A stretch of 64,000 nt of DNA from an uncultured Collinsella sp. (GTDB lineage Bacteria > Actinomycetota > Coriobacteriia > Coriobacteriales > Coriobacteriaceae), in contig UQMU01000007.1 of assembly GCA_900542305.1 (NCBI GenBank), positions 1 through 64,000 of the forward strand, in the 5' to 3' direction. Position 1 is the stretch's first letter. Every line of letters begins with the position of its first letter. The notes under the pieces were generated by a model. It did not search any database. It saw only the letters and a program-made list of their open reading frames with translations, and was not told the origin of the DNA. Positions 55,015-63,652 of the stretch are shown here, one piece after another. The position numbers and the translations under genes are program-made.

Positions 55015-56148
55015 ATGCAGCATTCGAATCATCGCACCGCAGCGCTCATTGCGTCGAAGCCGGCTCGTATCATCACGAGCGCCGCGCTCGCCGTTGCGCT
55101 GACGGCCACGCCGATGCTCTCCCCCGTTGCGGCGTATGCCGCCTCGCAGGCAACGCAGGACCAGCTTTCCGCAGCCCAGCAGAAGATCGAAGCCGCCACG
55201 AGCGCCTACAACGACGCCCGCACCAAACTCGATGACCTGCAAAAGCAGATTGACTCTAATGAGGCAAGCATCGAGGAAATCGAGGCCAAGCTTCCCGAGC
55301 AGCAGGCCAAGGCAAGCTCCGCCATGCGCGATCTGTACAAGTATCAGAAGGGCACCAATCCCATCGTGAGCTTCCTGGTCAACGCACAGAGCCTGGGTGA
55401 GTTCATCACGACCTGCAAATACACCAACCAGATCACGAGCTCGAGCGTCGACGAGATCGAACAGCTCAATAACATGCAAACCGAACTCGAGCAGAACAAG
55501 GCTGAGCTCCAGCAGGCCAAGTCTCAGCTTGAGGCAGAGCAGAAAAACGCCGAGGATGCGCTGGCACAGGCCCAGCAGCTCCGCAGCGAGGCACAGGCAA
55601 AAGCCGAGCAGGAAAATGCCGCCGAGCTTGCCAAGCTTGAGGCCGATAAGGCCGCTGCCGCCGAGAAGCTCTCGGGCGAGGGCGTAAGCGGCAGCAATTC
55701 CAGCAGCCAGGCCACCAACACCAACACCACCATCGACACCACGGTGAACAGCTCCAATACTGGTAGCTCCGATTACGATTCGTTCATTAATGAGTGGACA
55801 GGCCGCATCGACAATTATCTCGCCGGCTCTCCCATGGCAGGCCAGGGCTATAACTTTGCCGTCGCCGCTTGGAATACCGGTGTCGACCCCCGTTGGTCCC
55901 CCGCCATCGCCTGCATCGAGAGCACCAAGGGTGCTTATTGCGCCAATTCTTACAACGCCTGGGGCTGGAGTGCCCGCGGCGGCGGTTGGCGCAGCTTTGG
56001 CAGCTGGAGCGAGGGCATCTCCGCCCACGTTGCCTATCTGGGCGCCAACTACGGCTCCACCCTTACCCCGGCTGCGGCCAAAAAGTACTGCCCGCCCACG
56101 TGGCAGGACTGGTACAACAAAGTCGCCGCTCAAATGAACCGCATCTAA
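55015..56148 (+). CDS. Secreted coiled-coil protein with lysozyme-like C-terminal domain
   Basis: The 377-aa protein has a signal peptide (about 1-46, ending VAAYA), a long coiled coil (about 47-220, PcsB/CwlO-like in pattern), a Ser/Thr/Asn linker, and a C-terminal domain with GYNFAVAAWNTGVDPRWSPAIACIESTKGAYC and NAWGWSARGGGW, typical of lysozyme/glucosaminidase-like wall enzymes. It probably acts on peptidoglycan, perhaps with FtsEX as PcsB does; this is inferred. The ATG at 55015 has GAGGGA 4 nt before it. Confidence 0.8.
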   Translation: MQHSNHRTAALIASKPARIITSAALAVALTATPMLSPVAAYAASQATQDQLSAAQQKIEAATSAYNDARTKLDDLQKQIDSNEASIEEIEAKLPEQQAKASSAMRDLYKYQKGTNPIVSFLVNAQSLGEFITTCKYTNQITSSSVDEIEQLNNMQTELEQNKAELQQAKSQLEAEQKNAEDALAQAQQLRSEAQAKAEQENAAELAKLEADKAAAAEKLSGEGVSGSNSSSQATNTNTTIDTTVNSSNTGSSDYDSFINEWTGRIDNYLAGSPMAGQGYNFAVAAWNTGVDPRWSPAIACIESTKGAYCANSYNAWGWSARGGGWRSFGSWSEGISAHVAYLGANYGSTLTPAAAKKYCPPTWQDWYNKVAAQMNRI

Positions 56149-56158
56149 GTGCAACTGC

Positions 56159-56186
56159 AAGGGGCCCCAACGGGGCCCCTTTCTTT
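56159..56186 (+). terminator. Terminator after the secreted protein gene
   Basis: A 10-bp stem (56159-56168 with 56172-56181) is followed by TCTTTT. It lies between convergent genes. Confidence 0.8.
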
Positions 56187-57565
56187 TAGGTAGCGGAGGT
56201 ATCGACGACGCCGGTCGCATTGGCAACCGCGACTATGACGATCATGCATAGGAGCAGCACACCCAATGCCTTGAGCCAGAGTTTCGCGAGTTTCTTGCCG
56301 CGATAGCTGTCGAGCAGCGCGAATCGCCGACGAAGACGGCGCTTATCGAGCAGCGCAAAATGCATAAGCACCATAAGGCCATCGACAAAGAAAAAATACT
56401 CGATTATGAGAAGCCACGTCGGGTAGCTTTGGTTTGCTCCGGTGGGATGAAAGACGGCAAAGTGACTTCCGGCAAAGAACACAAGCAGCGAGAAGCAGAC
56501 GAGCGTATTCCAAATGCGCCCCAGAGACTCCGGAACGCGAGAGAGCAGACCGCATGCAGCGGAGGCGGCAGGGCCAGGAGGCCCTGCGGGGTTCTGGAGC
56601 CCTTGGGGCGTCAACACCGTCTCCGAGGCCGAAGTACGGACAGGCGCAGGCGCAGAAGGCCGCACGGGGCGACTCAGATCGTATGCCGCGCGCGTCGCCC
56701 GTCCCAACGCTTCCGCGCTCGCAAAACGCTTGGCCGGGTCGAGCGCCATCGACATGCAGACGGCATCGGCAAGTGAAGTGGGAATGCCGCGCGCCTCGCA
56801 TTGCTCGCGCATGTCGAGCCCTGGCTTAGGGTCGACTCCCGTCAAGCAGAAGAACAACAGGGCGCCAAGTGCGTAGACGTCGCTTCGCACGCTCGTCTGC
56901 CCAAACCCATACTGCTCGGGCGGCGCATAGGGCCGTGTCCCAAACTTGACGGTGTCGGCATCGGCGCCATCGCGCCATACGCGCGCGATCCCCAAGTCGA
57001 TAATCACCAGCGATGAAAATGTCAGGCCGTCATTAGGCGTATAGTTGGCACCTGTCACGATGATATTCGACGGCTTGAGGTCGCGATGGATCTCCGGCGC
57101 CGACGTCTCCCCCGCCATTGCAAAACCGGCATGGAGCTCACCCACGGCGTCGCAAAGGGCAGGATACAATTCACGCGCATAATCGGGGGTGGCTCCCAGA
57201 CGGTCCACCAGCGCCCCGAGTGTCTCCCCTTCGATGTATTCCATAACCACGTTGAGCTCGTCGCCCACACGACGACAATCGACGATTCTGGGCAGGTGCT
57301 CAAAACGCCTGCCTGCCCGCTGAGCGGCAAACAGACGCTCGTATGCCCCGCCGATTTGAGCCGAAGCATCGATGCGTTTACGGACAAAGGGGCCGAGCGA
57401 ACCACCGCCGGTTCCTTCAAAGTACACGAGCTCGGTTGCTTCAACGGACGAGCGCTTAAGTACACGCTCCACGCGATAGCTGTCGTCGCGATCGAGCGAC
57501 GCCAGGTGCTCGGCAAGCGCTGCGGTCAGCTCGTCATCGGAATATGTTGGGCTCTGAGTATCCAT
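56186..57565 (-). CDS. Membrane-anchored serine/threonine protein kinase
   Basis: The 459-aa protein has a Hanks-type kinase domain (about 40-280) with the catalytic loop HRDLKPSNIIV, the DFG-like VIIDLGIARVW and APPEQYGFGQTSVRSDVYALG. It ends in two to three membrane helices (about 345-455) after a Pro/Ala-rich linker. No PASTA domain is present. Start is uncertain: the ATG at 57565 is close to GGAGG; the frame could begin slightly earlier. It lies 98 nt downstream of an HTH gene. Confidence 0.88.
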   Translation of the reverse strand: MDTQSPTYSDDELTAALAEHLASLDRDDSYRVERVLKRSSVEATELVYFEGTGGGSLGPFVRKRIDASAQIGGAYERLFAAQRAGRRFEHLPRIVDCRRVGDELNVVMEYIEGETLGALVDRLGATPDYARELYPALCDAVGELHAGFAMAGETSAPEIHRDLKPSNIIVTGANYTPNDGLTFSSLVIIDLGIARVWRDGADADTVKFGTRPYAPPEQYGFGQTSVRSDVYALGALLFFCLTGVDPKPGLDMREQCEARGIPTSLADAVCMSMALDPAKRFASAEALGRATRAAYDLSRPVRPSAPAPVRTSASETVLTPQGLQNPAGPPGPAASAACGLLSRVPESLGRIWNTLVCFSLLVFFAGSHFAVFHPTGANQSYPTWLLIIEYFFFVDGLMVLMHFALLDKRRLRRRFALLDSYRGKKLAKLWLKALGVLLLCMIVIVAVANATGVVDTSAT

Positions 57566-57663
57566 AGCCTCCATCATAGCGCAGGGCGCAGACACCCCAT
57601 GGCATCCGCGCCCCGTTCGTTTGCATCGTTGTTCGACAGCTCTACCGGCTCAGATATCAGCCG

Positions 57664-58086
57664 CTAACTCACCGTCTCCTCGCCAAAGCGATACAGTTCC
57701 TCGTTGACCTTTTGGAGACTGCACCCGCGATCGATGCAAAAGATGATAATCGCATCGCGGCGGTCCTTGCAGTTAAGGACGCTTACCCCGGCAGCCGTCA
57801 GCGCACGGTTGGTCTCTTTGAGCGTCAGCGCCATCGCAAAGGCAATCTGCAGCACCTTATTGCGACTCGGATGACGCGCACCGGTAAAGATCTGATAGCC
57901 AAAGGTCTCATTGAGATCAGCCATACGGACCACGCGCGAGCGCTCCAAGCCCTTTTCCTGCAGTAGCTGCTTCAGGTAGTCCGAAAGCGACGGGGCGGCA
58001 AAGTCGTGCTCCCTGATATAGCCATCGATGTTCGGCGCATCGAGAAGCTCATTGAGCAACTCCTCGGTCAGCTTTTTATCGGACAT
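57664..58086 (-). CDS. XRE-like helix-turn-helix protein, partner of the kinase
   Basis: The 140-aa protein has an N-terminal region (about 1-40), an XRE-type HTH-like part (MADLNETFGYQIFTGARHPSRNKVLQIAFAM) and a C-terminal region with two Cys (NCKDRR, CIDRGCSL). No further function is clear. Its position upstream of a Ser/Thr kinase on the same strand suggests it is a substrate or regulator of the kinase. Confidence 0.65.
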   Translation of the reverse strand: MSDKKLTEELLNELLDAPNIDGYIREHDFAAPSLSDYLKQLLQEKGLERSRVVRMADLNETFGYQIFTGARHPSRNKVLQIAFAMALTLKETNRALTAAGVSVLNCKDRRDAIIIFCIDRGCSLQKVNEELYRFGEETVS

Positions 58087-58118
58087 ACGACTTCACCTCC
58101 CCCAGTGCATGCAACATG

Positions 58119-58562
58119 CTAGAAACCGCTTACGTCCGAACGCTCCCAGCTAGCAACCTGGTCGGGAGACACCGTACCCAGCGCCTCGAACTTCCAGGAG
58201 CCGCCCGCCTTCAGATGATTGGTGTTTGCAAGAGCCGTTCCAACCTGGTTGCCATCGGCATCATACAGAACATATTCAATCTGAATGTAGCTCTTTTCCT
58301 TGTCCGTGTTATTGGTCAGGGTGCCCGTGATCTTATAGGTAAACTGATTGGAAGTATCTTCAGCCTCGTCAGCAATGGTATACGGTTCTTGCGGTTCTTT
58401 TTGCTCCTCAGCCTGCCGTGTCGTCTCGGCAGGTTTTGCCGAATCGCTCGCAGACGAATCGGTTGAGTTGCCGCCCATAGAGCCCACGGCACCGACAATA
58501 ACCAGCACCACGATGATGCCTAGGACAATCTTACCGATTGGCTTCTTTCCCTCTTTTGCCAT
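58119..58562 (-). CDS. Membrane-anchored FxLYD domain protein
   Basis: The 147-aa protein has one N-terminal membrane helix (about 10-30), an acidic Ser/Gln-rich linker and a C-terminal FxLYD-type immunoglobulin-like domain (TGTLTNNTDKEKSYIQIEYVLYDADGNQVGTALANT). It is probably displayed outside the cell. Its function is unknown. The ribosome site lies within a hairpin at 58568-58621. Confidence 0.8.
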   Translation of the reverse strand: MAKEGKKPIGKIVLGIIVVLVIVGAVGSMGGNSTDSSASDSAKPAETTRQAEEQKEPQEPYTIADEAEDTSNQFTYKITGTLTNNTDKEKSYIQIEYVLYDADGNQVGTALANTNHLKAGGSWKFEALGTVSPDQVASWERSDVSGF

Positions 58563-58567
58563 TATTC

Positions 58568-58621
58568 ATCCTTCCTACGATCCGGCTACCGTGCCGGTAC
58601 ACAGCACATCGTAGGAAGGAT
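58568..58621 (-). promoter_or_regulatory. Hairpin that covers the FxLYD gene ribosome site
   Basis: A perfect 14-bp stem (58568-58581 with 58608-58621) on the mRNA of the FxLYD gene takes up the AGGAAGG site 7 nt before the ATG. It contains an inner hairpin (taccgg/ccggta type). If formed, it would block translation. It could also act as a terminator for the gene upstream, but no T-run follows. Confidence 0.6.
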
Positions 58622-58726
58622 TGAACTTGAATTCATTAGCTGAGAGCTAAGGCTGCGGTAAACGACCAATGCAGTTATCCAAACGCCGAGCAAACGCACT
58701 GCGCGCGACCGTCTGCTGGCAGTGCA

Positions 58727-59050
58727 TCAACCCACCGTGACGGATTCCCCGGTAAAGACACTGATCATCAACAGGACAAAGAAAACAAGGTAGCTGGCAC
58801 TCAGCAGATACGCAATGATCAGAAAGACGACCCAGCCGACATTGGTTTTACCGTCGGCACGGCGTTGCTCGCGATTACGGCAAAGCCAAATCGTCACGCC
58901 AATGGCAGTGATAAACAGCACGAGCGCCGCCGCGGCAAGCCCGGCAAGCGCAAACATCACGCCAATGCTCACAGCAATAACCGGAAGCAGCAGCAAACCG
59001 CACCCGCATCCACCCGGACTATATACGGCAGACTGTCGGCGTCGCCTCAT
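58727..59050 (-). CDS. Small membrane protein, unknown family
   Basis: The 107-aa protein has a basic N-terminus with a Gly/Cys-rich turn (YSPGGCGCGLLLLP), three predicted membrane helices and a short end. I do not recognise a family. The ATG at 59050 has GGGGGTGG upstream. It lies between the FxLYD gene and the HigA gene. Confidence 0.55.
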   Translation of the reverse strand: MRRRRQSAVYSPGGCGCGLLLLPVIAVSIGVMFALAGLAAAALVLFITAIGVTIWLCRNREQRRADGKTNVGWVVFLIIAYLLSASYLVFFVLLMISVFTGESVTVG

Positions 59051-59079
59051 CGCCGCGCCACCCCCATCATCTTTGAGCA

Positions 59080-59421
59080 CTACAGTGCGATAGCCTGCTG
59101 AACAGGAACGATCTTGTCGAGTTCCGGTTCGATCCGCCTTTTCTCGGCCTCAAGGTCAAACGCCACCTGAGCGCGCAGCCAATAACCATCCGTCAGGCCA
59201 AAATAACGGCAAAGACGGAGGTCGGTGTCGGCCGTCACGCGACGTTTTCCCAAGACAATCTGCCCGATACGCTGAGCCGGAATCCCAGTGTCTTTCGCAA
59301 GGCGATATTGAGAAATGCCCATGGGAACAAGAAACTCCTCTTTGAGAAGCTCACCAGGAGTCACCGGCGACAGCAAATCGGCCGAAGTCTCATCACTTGT
59401 GATAATCGACGATTTCGACAT
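59080..59421 (-). CDS. higA: HigA-type antitoxin
   Basis: The 113-aa protein has the HigA pattern TPGELLKEEFLVPMGISQYRLAKDTGIPAQRIGQIVLGKRRVTADT with an HTH at about 35-75. It pairs with the toxin gene upstream, overlapping it by 29 nt. The ATG at 59421 has AGGAG upstream. Confidence 0.9.
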   Translation of the reverse strand: MSKSSIITSDETSADLLSPVTPGELLKEEFLVPMGISQYRLAKDTGIPAQRIGQIVLGKRRVTADTDLRLCRYFGLTDGYWLRAQVAFDLEAEKRRIEPELDKIVPVQQAIAL

Positions 59422-59674
59422 TCCAAGCCATCTCCTGTCTCCACTCAAAACAGACCCGATAGCGCTCGTTAACACGGATGCTATATTGACCGGCACGATC
59501 GCCCTTCAAAGCTTCCAGGCGGTTGCCCGGTGGAACGCGAAGATCATCAAGCGAAGCACAAACCTGCAGTTGGCGAATCTTCCTCAACGCAACACGCTCA
59601 AAGGGCACGAACCTCCTGACCCGCACACCCATGGCAAAGCGTTCGGTATCCTCATCTTTATACGATGCAATCAT
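59393..59674 (-). CDS. higB: HigB-type toxin
   Basis: The 93-aa RelE-superfamily protein has LRVPPGNRLEALKGDRAGQYSIRVNERYRVCFEW, the HigB core, with basic residues typical of mRNA interferases. Toxin-first order fits HigBA. It is preceded by a 13-bp palindrome and a TATAAT -10. Confidence 0.9.
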   Translation of the reverse strand: MIASYKDEDTERFAMGVRVRRFVPFERVALRKIRQLQVCASLDDLRVPPGNRLEALKGDRAGQYSIRVNERYRVCFEWRQEMAWNVEIVDYHK

Positions 59675-59685
59675 AGTATCGCCTT

Positions 59686-59731
59686 ACGTTAGTAACGTCA
59701 AACGTTTCTATAGACTTACATCTCTATTATA
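59686..59731 (-). promoter_or_regulatory. higBA promoter and operator-like palindrome
   Basis: A perfect 13-bp palindrome (acgttagtaacgt, 59686-59698) and a minus-strand TATAAT (59726-59731) lie just upstream of the toxin start. The palindrome is a good candidate operator for HigA. Confidence 0.55.
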
Positions 59732-59776
59732 TCGTACGTTTGTTCGTGTTTTCTAGAACAAATAGTCCTTTGCGCC

Positions 59777-60964
59777 TTAGTCAAGCAAAAGCAATCGTTT
59801 GTAGACATCGAGGCCTTTGAGAAGAATCTCCTCGTCAAAGAGCATGGTATCGGTATGCAGAGCGCTCATCGCATAGGCTGGGCAGTCATCAGCGTCGATC
59901 GGGTTTTCTTGTCCTTCTGGCACGCCCGTGCCCAGCAAGAAGAACACGCCCGGCAGATGGCGCTGATAGAAAGCAAAGTCCTCGGCAATTAACAGCGGCT
60001 CGTCCACAAGTTGCAGCTCGGGCAAGGCAGGCGCAATGTGGGCAAACAACTCGGGGTCGTTATCGACTGGCGGATAGCCCTCGGCAAAGTCGAGATCGTA
60101 CGTACAGCCCGTTGCGGTGCACGCCTCGTCGAGCGCACGGCGTACGCCCTCGCGCGCACGGTCGAACATGGCGTCCGTAAACACACGCAAGCTACCGGCA
60201 ACATGGGCCTCCCCCGCCACCGCATTGCAGACGGTGCCGGCCTGCAGCAGGCCAAACTTACCGATGCAGGGCTCATCGGCACCCAGCTCGTCCATCAGCT
60301 CGCGCTCGGCAACCAGGAACTTTGCCGCCGCCAGCGCTGCGTCATGTGATTCCTCGACTGGAACGCCGTAGGTCTTGGCGATATGGATGCTCGTGCCATG
60401 GATATGAATGTGCGTCTCGCTCGAGCGCGCCAGCAGCGGACCGGGACAGCTCGCCAGCGTACCGGCAGGAAGATCGGGCCACACGTGAAAGCCAAAGATG
60501 CGGTCGACCCCGTAGCGCTCGAACACGCCGCTCTCGCATACCGTCTTAGCGCCACCGGTTGTTTCCTCGGCCGGCTGGAACACAAAAAGCACGTTGCGCT
60601 TAATAACGCCCGGCTGCTCACGAATCGTACGGTCGACAAAAGTTGCCGCCGCGAGGGCCATAGCCATGTGCCCGTCGTGGCCGCACGCGTGCATCTTGCC
60701 GGGATGCGTCGAGGCAAAAGCGGCGCCCGTCGTCTCCGCAATAGGTAACGCATCCATATCGGCACGAATCGCCGTGGCATGCGAGGCACCCGTGCCAGCG
60801 TCGAAGAAAGCGCACACGCAACTAGGGCACGGATGGATCACCTCGCAGGCAAGCGGAGCGAGCACGCCCTCGATATAGGCGATAGTTTGCGGAAGATCGA
60901 AGTCGAGCTCCGGAATGCGATGCAGGTCGCGACGATAGCGACGGAGTTCTTGGAGCTCGGTCAT
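59777..60964 (-). CDS. M20-family amidohydrolase (N-acyl-L-amino acid amidohydrolase type)
   Basis: The 395-aa protein has the M20D pattern: RRDLHRIPELDFDL, IRADMDALPIAET, the metal-binding MHACGHDGHMA and PAEETTGGAKTVCESGVF. Such enzymes release amino acids from N-acyl or amido compounds; the natural substrate is unknown. The ATG at 60964 has GAAAGGAAT. It is divergent from lysA. Confidence 0.9.
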   Translation of the reverse strand: MTELQELRRYRRDLHRIPELDFDLPQTIAYIEGVLAPLACEVIHPCPSCVCAFFDAGTGASHATAIRADMDALPIAETTGAAFASTHPGKMHACGHDGHMAMALAAATFVDRTIREQPGVIKRNVLFVFQPAEETTGGAKTVCESGVFERYGVDRIFGFHVWPDLPAGTLASCPGPLLARSSETHIHIHGTSIHIAKTYGVPVEESHDAALAAAKFLVAERELMDELGADEPCIGKFGLLQAGTVCNAVAGEAHVAGSLRVFTDAMFDRAREGVRRALDEACTATGCTYDLDFAEGYPPVDNDPELFAHIAPALPELQLVDEPLLIAEDFAFYQRHLPGVFFLLGTGVPEGQENPIDADDCPAYAMSALHTDTMLFDEEILLKGLDVYKRLLLLD

Positions 60965-61109
60965 GGGGATTCCTTTCATGGGGCAACTCAGTTGTCACCT
61001 ATTGTGACGCAGGATTGTGGCGCCCTCGTTTCTAGCATGATGCTGCATTTTTTAAACGTTATATACGAATACTCTTGTTTGGTAAAGTGCAACGTGGTAG
61101 GGTCTTTAC

Positions 61110-61276
61110 CACTTGATAGAGGCGCGGGCACGAAGAGCCGCGGGCGAGTCGGCAGACTTTGACCCCGCGGGGAGGCGAAACCCGCCGAACTGGGTTTTTC
61201 GGGCACGAACAGCCTGGTGGGCCTGCGGGAAACACTCGCAGGACTGTCTGCAGCAATGCGGGAGCGCTATCCGGAC
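61110..61276 (+). ncRNA. Lysine riboswitch (L box)
   Basis: The region matches the L-box pattern: a start with gataGAGGCGC, the aggcgaaacccgccgaactgg segment, and the end gcgGGAGCGCTATC. P1 is formed by 61115-61119 with 61267-61271. Bases 61265-61276 can pair alternatively with 61318-61329, about 14 nt ahead of the lysA start, with one G.U, which makes a translation-type switch likely. It precedes the lysine-pathway genes. Confidence 0.88.
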
Positions 61277-61342
61277 ATTGGGTCCACGCTATGCGGATTC
61301 GATGCGCAGATGGCGCCGTCTGGATAGCGAGGTTTACGGGAC

Positions 61343-63652
61343 ATGGCATTGACCCCCAACGAGGCATATGCGGCCAAGCAGCCGTTTGTGGACAAGGAGA
61401 CACTCGAGCATATCGTCGAGCAGTTCCCCACGCCGTTTCATCTATACGACGAGGCGGGTATCCGCCGCAACATGCAAGAAGTGCGCGACGCCTTTGCGTG
61501 GAACCCGGGGTTTAAGGAGTACTTTGCCGTCAAGGCCAACCCCAACCCGGCCCTTATCTCAATTCTCAACGAATACGGCTGCGGCTGCGATTGCTCGAGC
61601 TATACCGAGCTCATGATCGCCCGCTCGCTGGGCATCACCGGCCATGACATCATGTTCTCGTCCAACGACACGCCGGCGGCAGACTTTGAGCTTGCCGACA
61701 AGCTGGGCGCCATCGTCAACTTCGACGATATCAGCCACATTGAGTTTTACGAGCGCGTCGCGGGACCCATCCCCAAGACGGTGAGCTGCCGTTTTAACCC
61801 GGGCGGCCTGTTCCAGCTTTCCAACGGCATTATGGACAACCCGGGCGATTCCAAGTACGGCATGACCACCGAGCAGCTCTTTGATGCCTTCCGCATGCTC
61901 AAGGCCAAGGGCGCCGAGGACTTTGGCATCCATGCCTTCCTTGCCAGCAACACCGTCACCAACGATTACTACCCCAAGCTCGCGCGAATCCTCTTTGAAC
62001 TTGCCGTGCGCCTGGAGCGCGAGACCGGTGCACATGTCGCCTTTATCAATCTGTCCGGCGGTGTGGGTATCCCCTACCTGCCCGAGCAGCAGGCCAATGA
62101 CATCCACGCCATCGGCGAGGGTGTACACGCGGCCTACGACGAGATCCTGGTTCCCGCCGGCATGGGCGATGTGGCGATCTGCACCGAGATGGGCCGCTTT
62201 ATGATGGGCCCCTACGGGTGCCTGGTCACCAAGGCCATTCACGAAAAGCGGATCTACAAAGACTATATCGGCGTGGACGCAAGTGCCGTCGACCTCATTC
62301 GTCCTGCCATGTATGGCGCTTACCACCACGTTACAGTGATGGGCCAGCCGGGTGGCCCCGACAAGTCCGCAGCTCCCGTCACGAACACGTACGATATCAC
62401 GGGCAACCTGTGCGAAAACAACGACAAGTTCGCCATCGACCGCGAGCTGCCGCATATCGACATGGGTGACCTGCTTGTAATCCACGATACCGGTGCGCAT
62501 GGCTACTCCATGGGCTACAACTACAACGGACGTCTGCGCTCCGCCGAGGTCCTGCTGCGCCCCGATGGCGCGGCCGACCTCATCCGCCGCGCCGAGCGCC
62601 CGGGCGATTACTTTTCCACGCTCGACGTGCTGCCGTGCGGCCGAGAGCTGCTGGCCAAGTCGCGCGCCGAAAGCGCCCGCCGTCGCGCCCAAGACGAGCG
62701 CCTGGCAGTCGCAGCTCAATGGAACAAACGCATCCAGATCGCGGAGGCGAAGGAGAAGAACATGGACATCCGCAATCTCGAGGGCTCAATCGTCGCCCTG
62801 GTTACGCCGTTTAAAAAGGACGGCAGTGTCGACTTTGACGCGCTCGAGCGCCTTATCGATTTCCACTTGCAAAATGGCACCGACGCCATTCTCACCCTGG
62901 GCACCACCGGCGAGAGCGCCACGATGACCGATGACGAGGACAACTCCGTCGTCGCCGCCGTGGTCAAGCATGTTGCAGGACGCGTCCCCGTCATCGCCGG
63001 CTCAGGCTCCAACTCCACGCAGACCATGCTCACCAAGTCGCTTACTTACCAGGGCTTGGGAGCCGACGGCCTGCTGCTCATTACCCCCTACTACAACAAG
63101 TCCAACGAAGAGGGTATCTATCAGCACTTTAAGACCGTCGCCGATGCCGTTGACATCCCCTGCATCCTGTACAACATCCCCGGCCGCTGCGGCTGCGGTA
63201 TCAGCGAGCGCAACGTAGAACGCCTAGCCGCGCACCCCAACATCATGGGCATCAAGGAGGCCTCGGGCAACGTCGCCTACGCGGCCAAGATCGCCCACCT
63301 GCTGTCCGACGATTTCCGCATGTACTCGGGCGAGGATGCACTCACAGTGCCGCTCATGAGCCTGGGCGCTTCGGGCACCATCAGCGTGTGGGCCGACGTG
63401 CAGCCGCAGCTTGTACACGACATGTGCCGCGCTTATCTGGACGGCGACGTAGCGCGCGCCCGCGATATCCAGGTTGCCGGCCAGCCGCTCATCAACGCCC
63501 TCTTTAGCGAGGTCAACCCCATCCCCGTCAAGGAAGCGCTCGCCCAGATGGGCATGATCGAGGCAAACTACCGTATGCCGCTGTGCCCCATGGCAGACGA
63601 CACGCGAGCCGCACTTACCGATGCTCTGAAGGGAGCTGGTCTACTTGATTAA
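61343..63652 (+). CDS. lysA-dapA: Diaminopimelate decarboxylase-dihydrodipicolinate synthase fusion (LysA-DapA)
   Basis: This single open frame of 769 codons encodes a LysA domain (about 1-465; PLP Lys in YFAVKANPNP, CEMGRFMMGPYG-like and Tyr/Cys at the C-terminal side) and then a DapA domain (about 474-769; TPFKKDGSVD, GTTGES, Tyr in LYNIPGRCGCG, Schiff-base Lys in GIKEASGN). LysA makes lysine from meso-DAP; DapA begins the DAP branch. Inside the frame, ATG 62762 follows AAGGAG by 6 nt, so a free DapA could also be made. LysR-type or DAP regulation is by the riboswitch upstream. Confidence 0.9.
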   Translation: MALTPNEAYAAKQPFVDKETLEHIVEQFPTPFHLYDEAGIRRNMQEVRDAFAWNPGFKEYFAVKANPNPALISILNEYGCGCDCSSYTELMIARSLGITGHDIMFSSNDTPAADFELADKLGAIVNFDDISHIEFYERVAGPIPKTVSCRFNPGGLFQLSNGIMDNPGDSKYGMTTEQLFDAFRMLKAKGAEDFGIHAFLASNTVTNDYYPKLARILFELAVRLERETGAHVAFINLSGGVGIPYLPEQQANDIHAIGEGVHAAYDEILVPAGMGDVAICTEMGRFMMGPYGCLVTKAIHEKRIYKDYIGVDASAVDLIRPAMYGAYHHVTVMGQPGGPDKSAAPVTNTYDITGNLCENNDKFAIDRELPHIDMGDLLVIHDTGAHGYSMGYNYNGRLRSAEVLLRPDGAADLIRRAERPGDYFSTLDVLPCGRELLAKSRAESARRRAQDERLAVAAQWNKRIQIAEAKEKNMDIRNLEGSIVALVTPFKKDGSVDFDALERLIDFHLQNGTDAILTLGTTGESATMTDDEDNSVVAAVVKHVAGRVPVIAGSGSNSTQTMLTKSLTYQGLGADGLLLITPYYNKSNEEGIYQHFKTVADAVDIPCILYNIPGRCGCGISERNVERLAAHPNIMGIKEASGNVAYAAKIAHLLSDDFRMYSGEDALTVPLMSLGASGTISVWADVQPQLVHDMCRAYLDGDVARARDIQVAGQPLINALFSEVNPIPVKEALAQMGMIEANYRMPLCPMADDTRAALTDALKGAGLLD

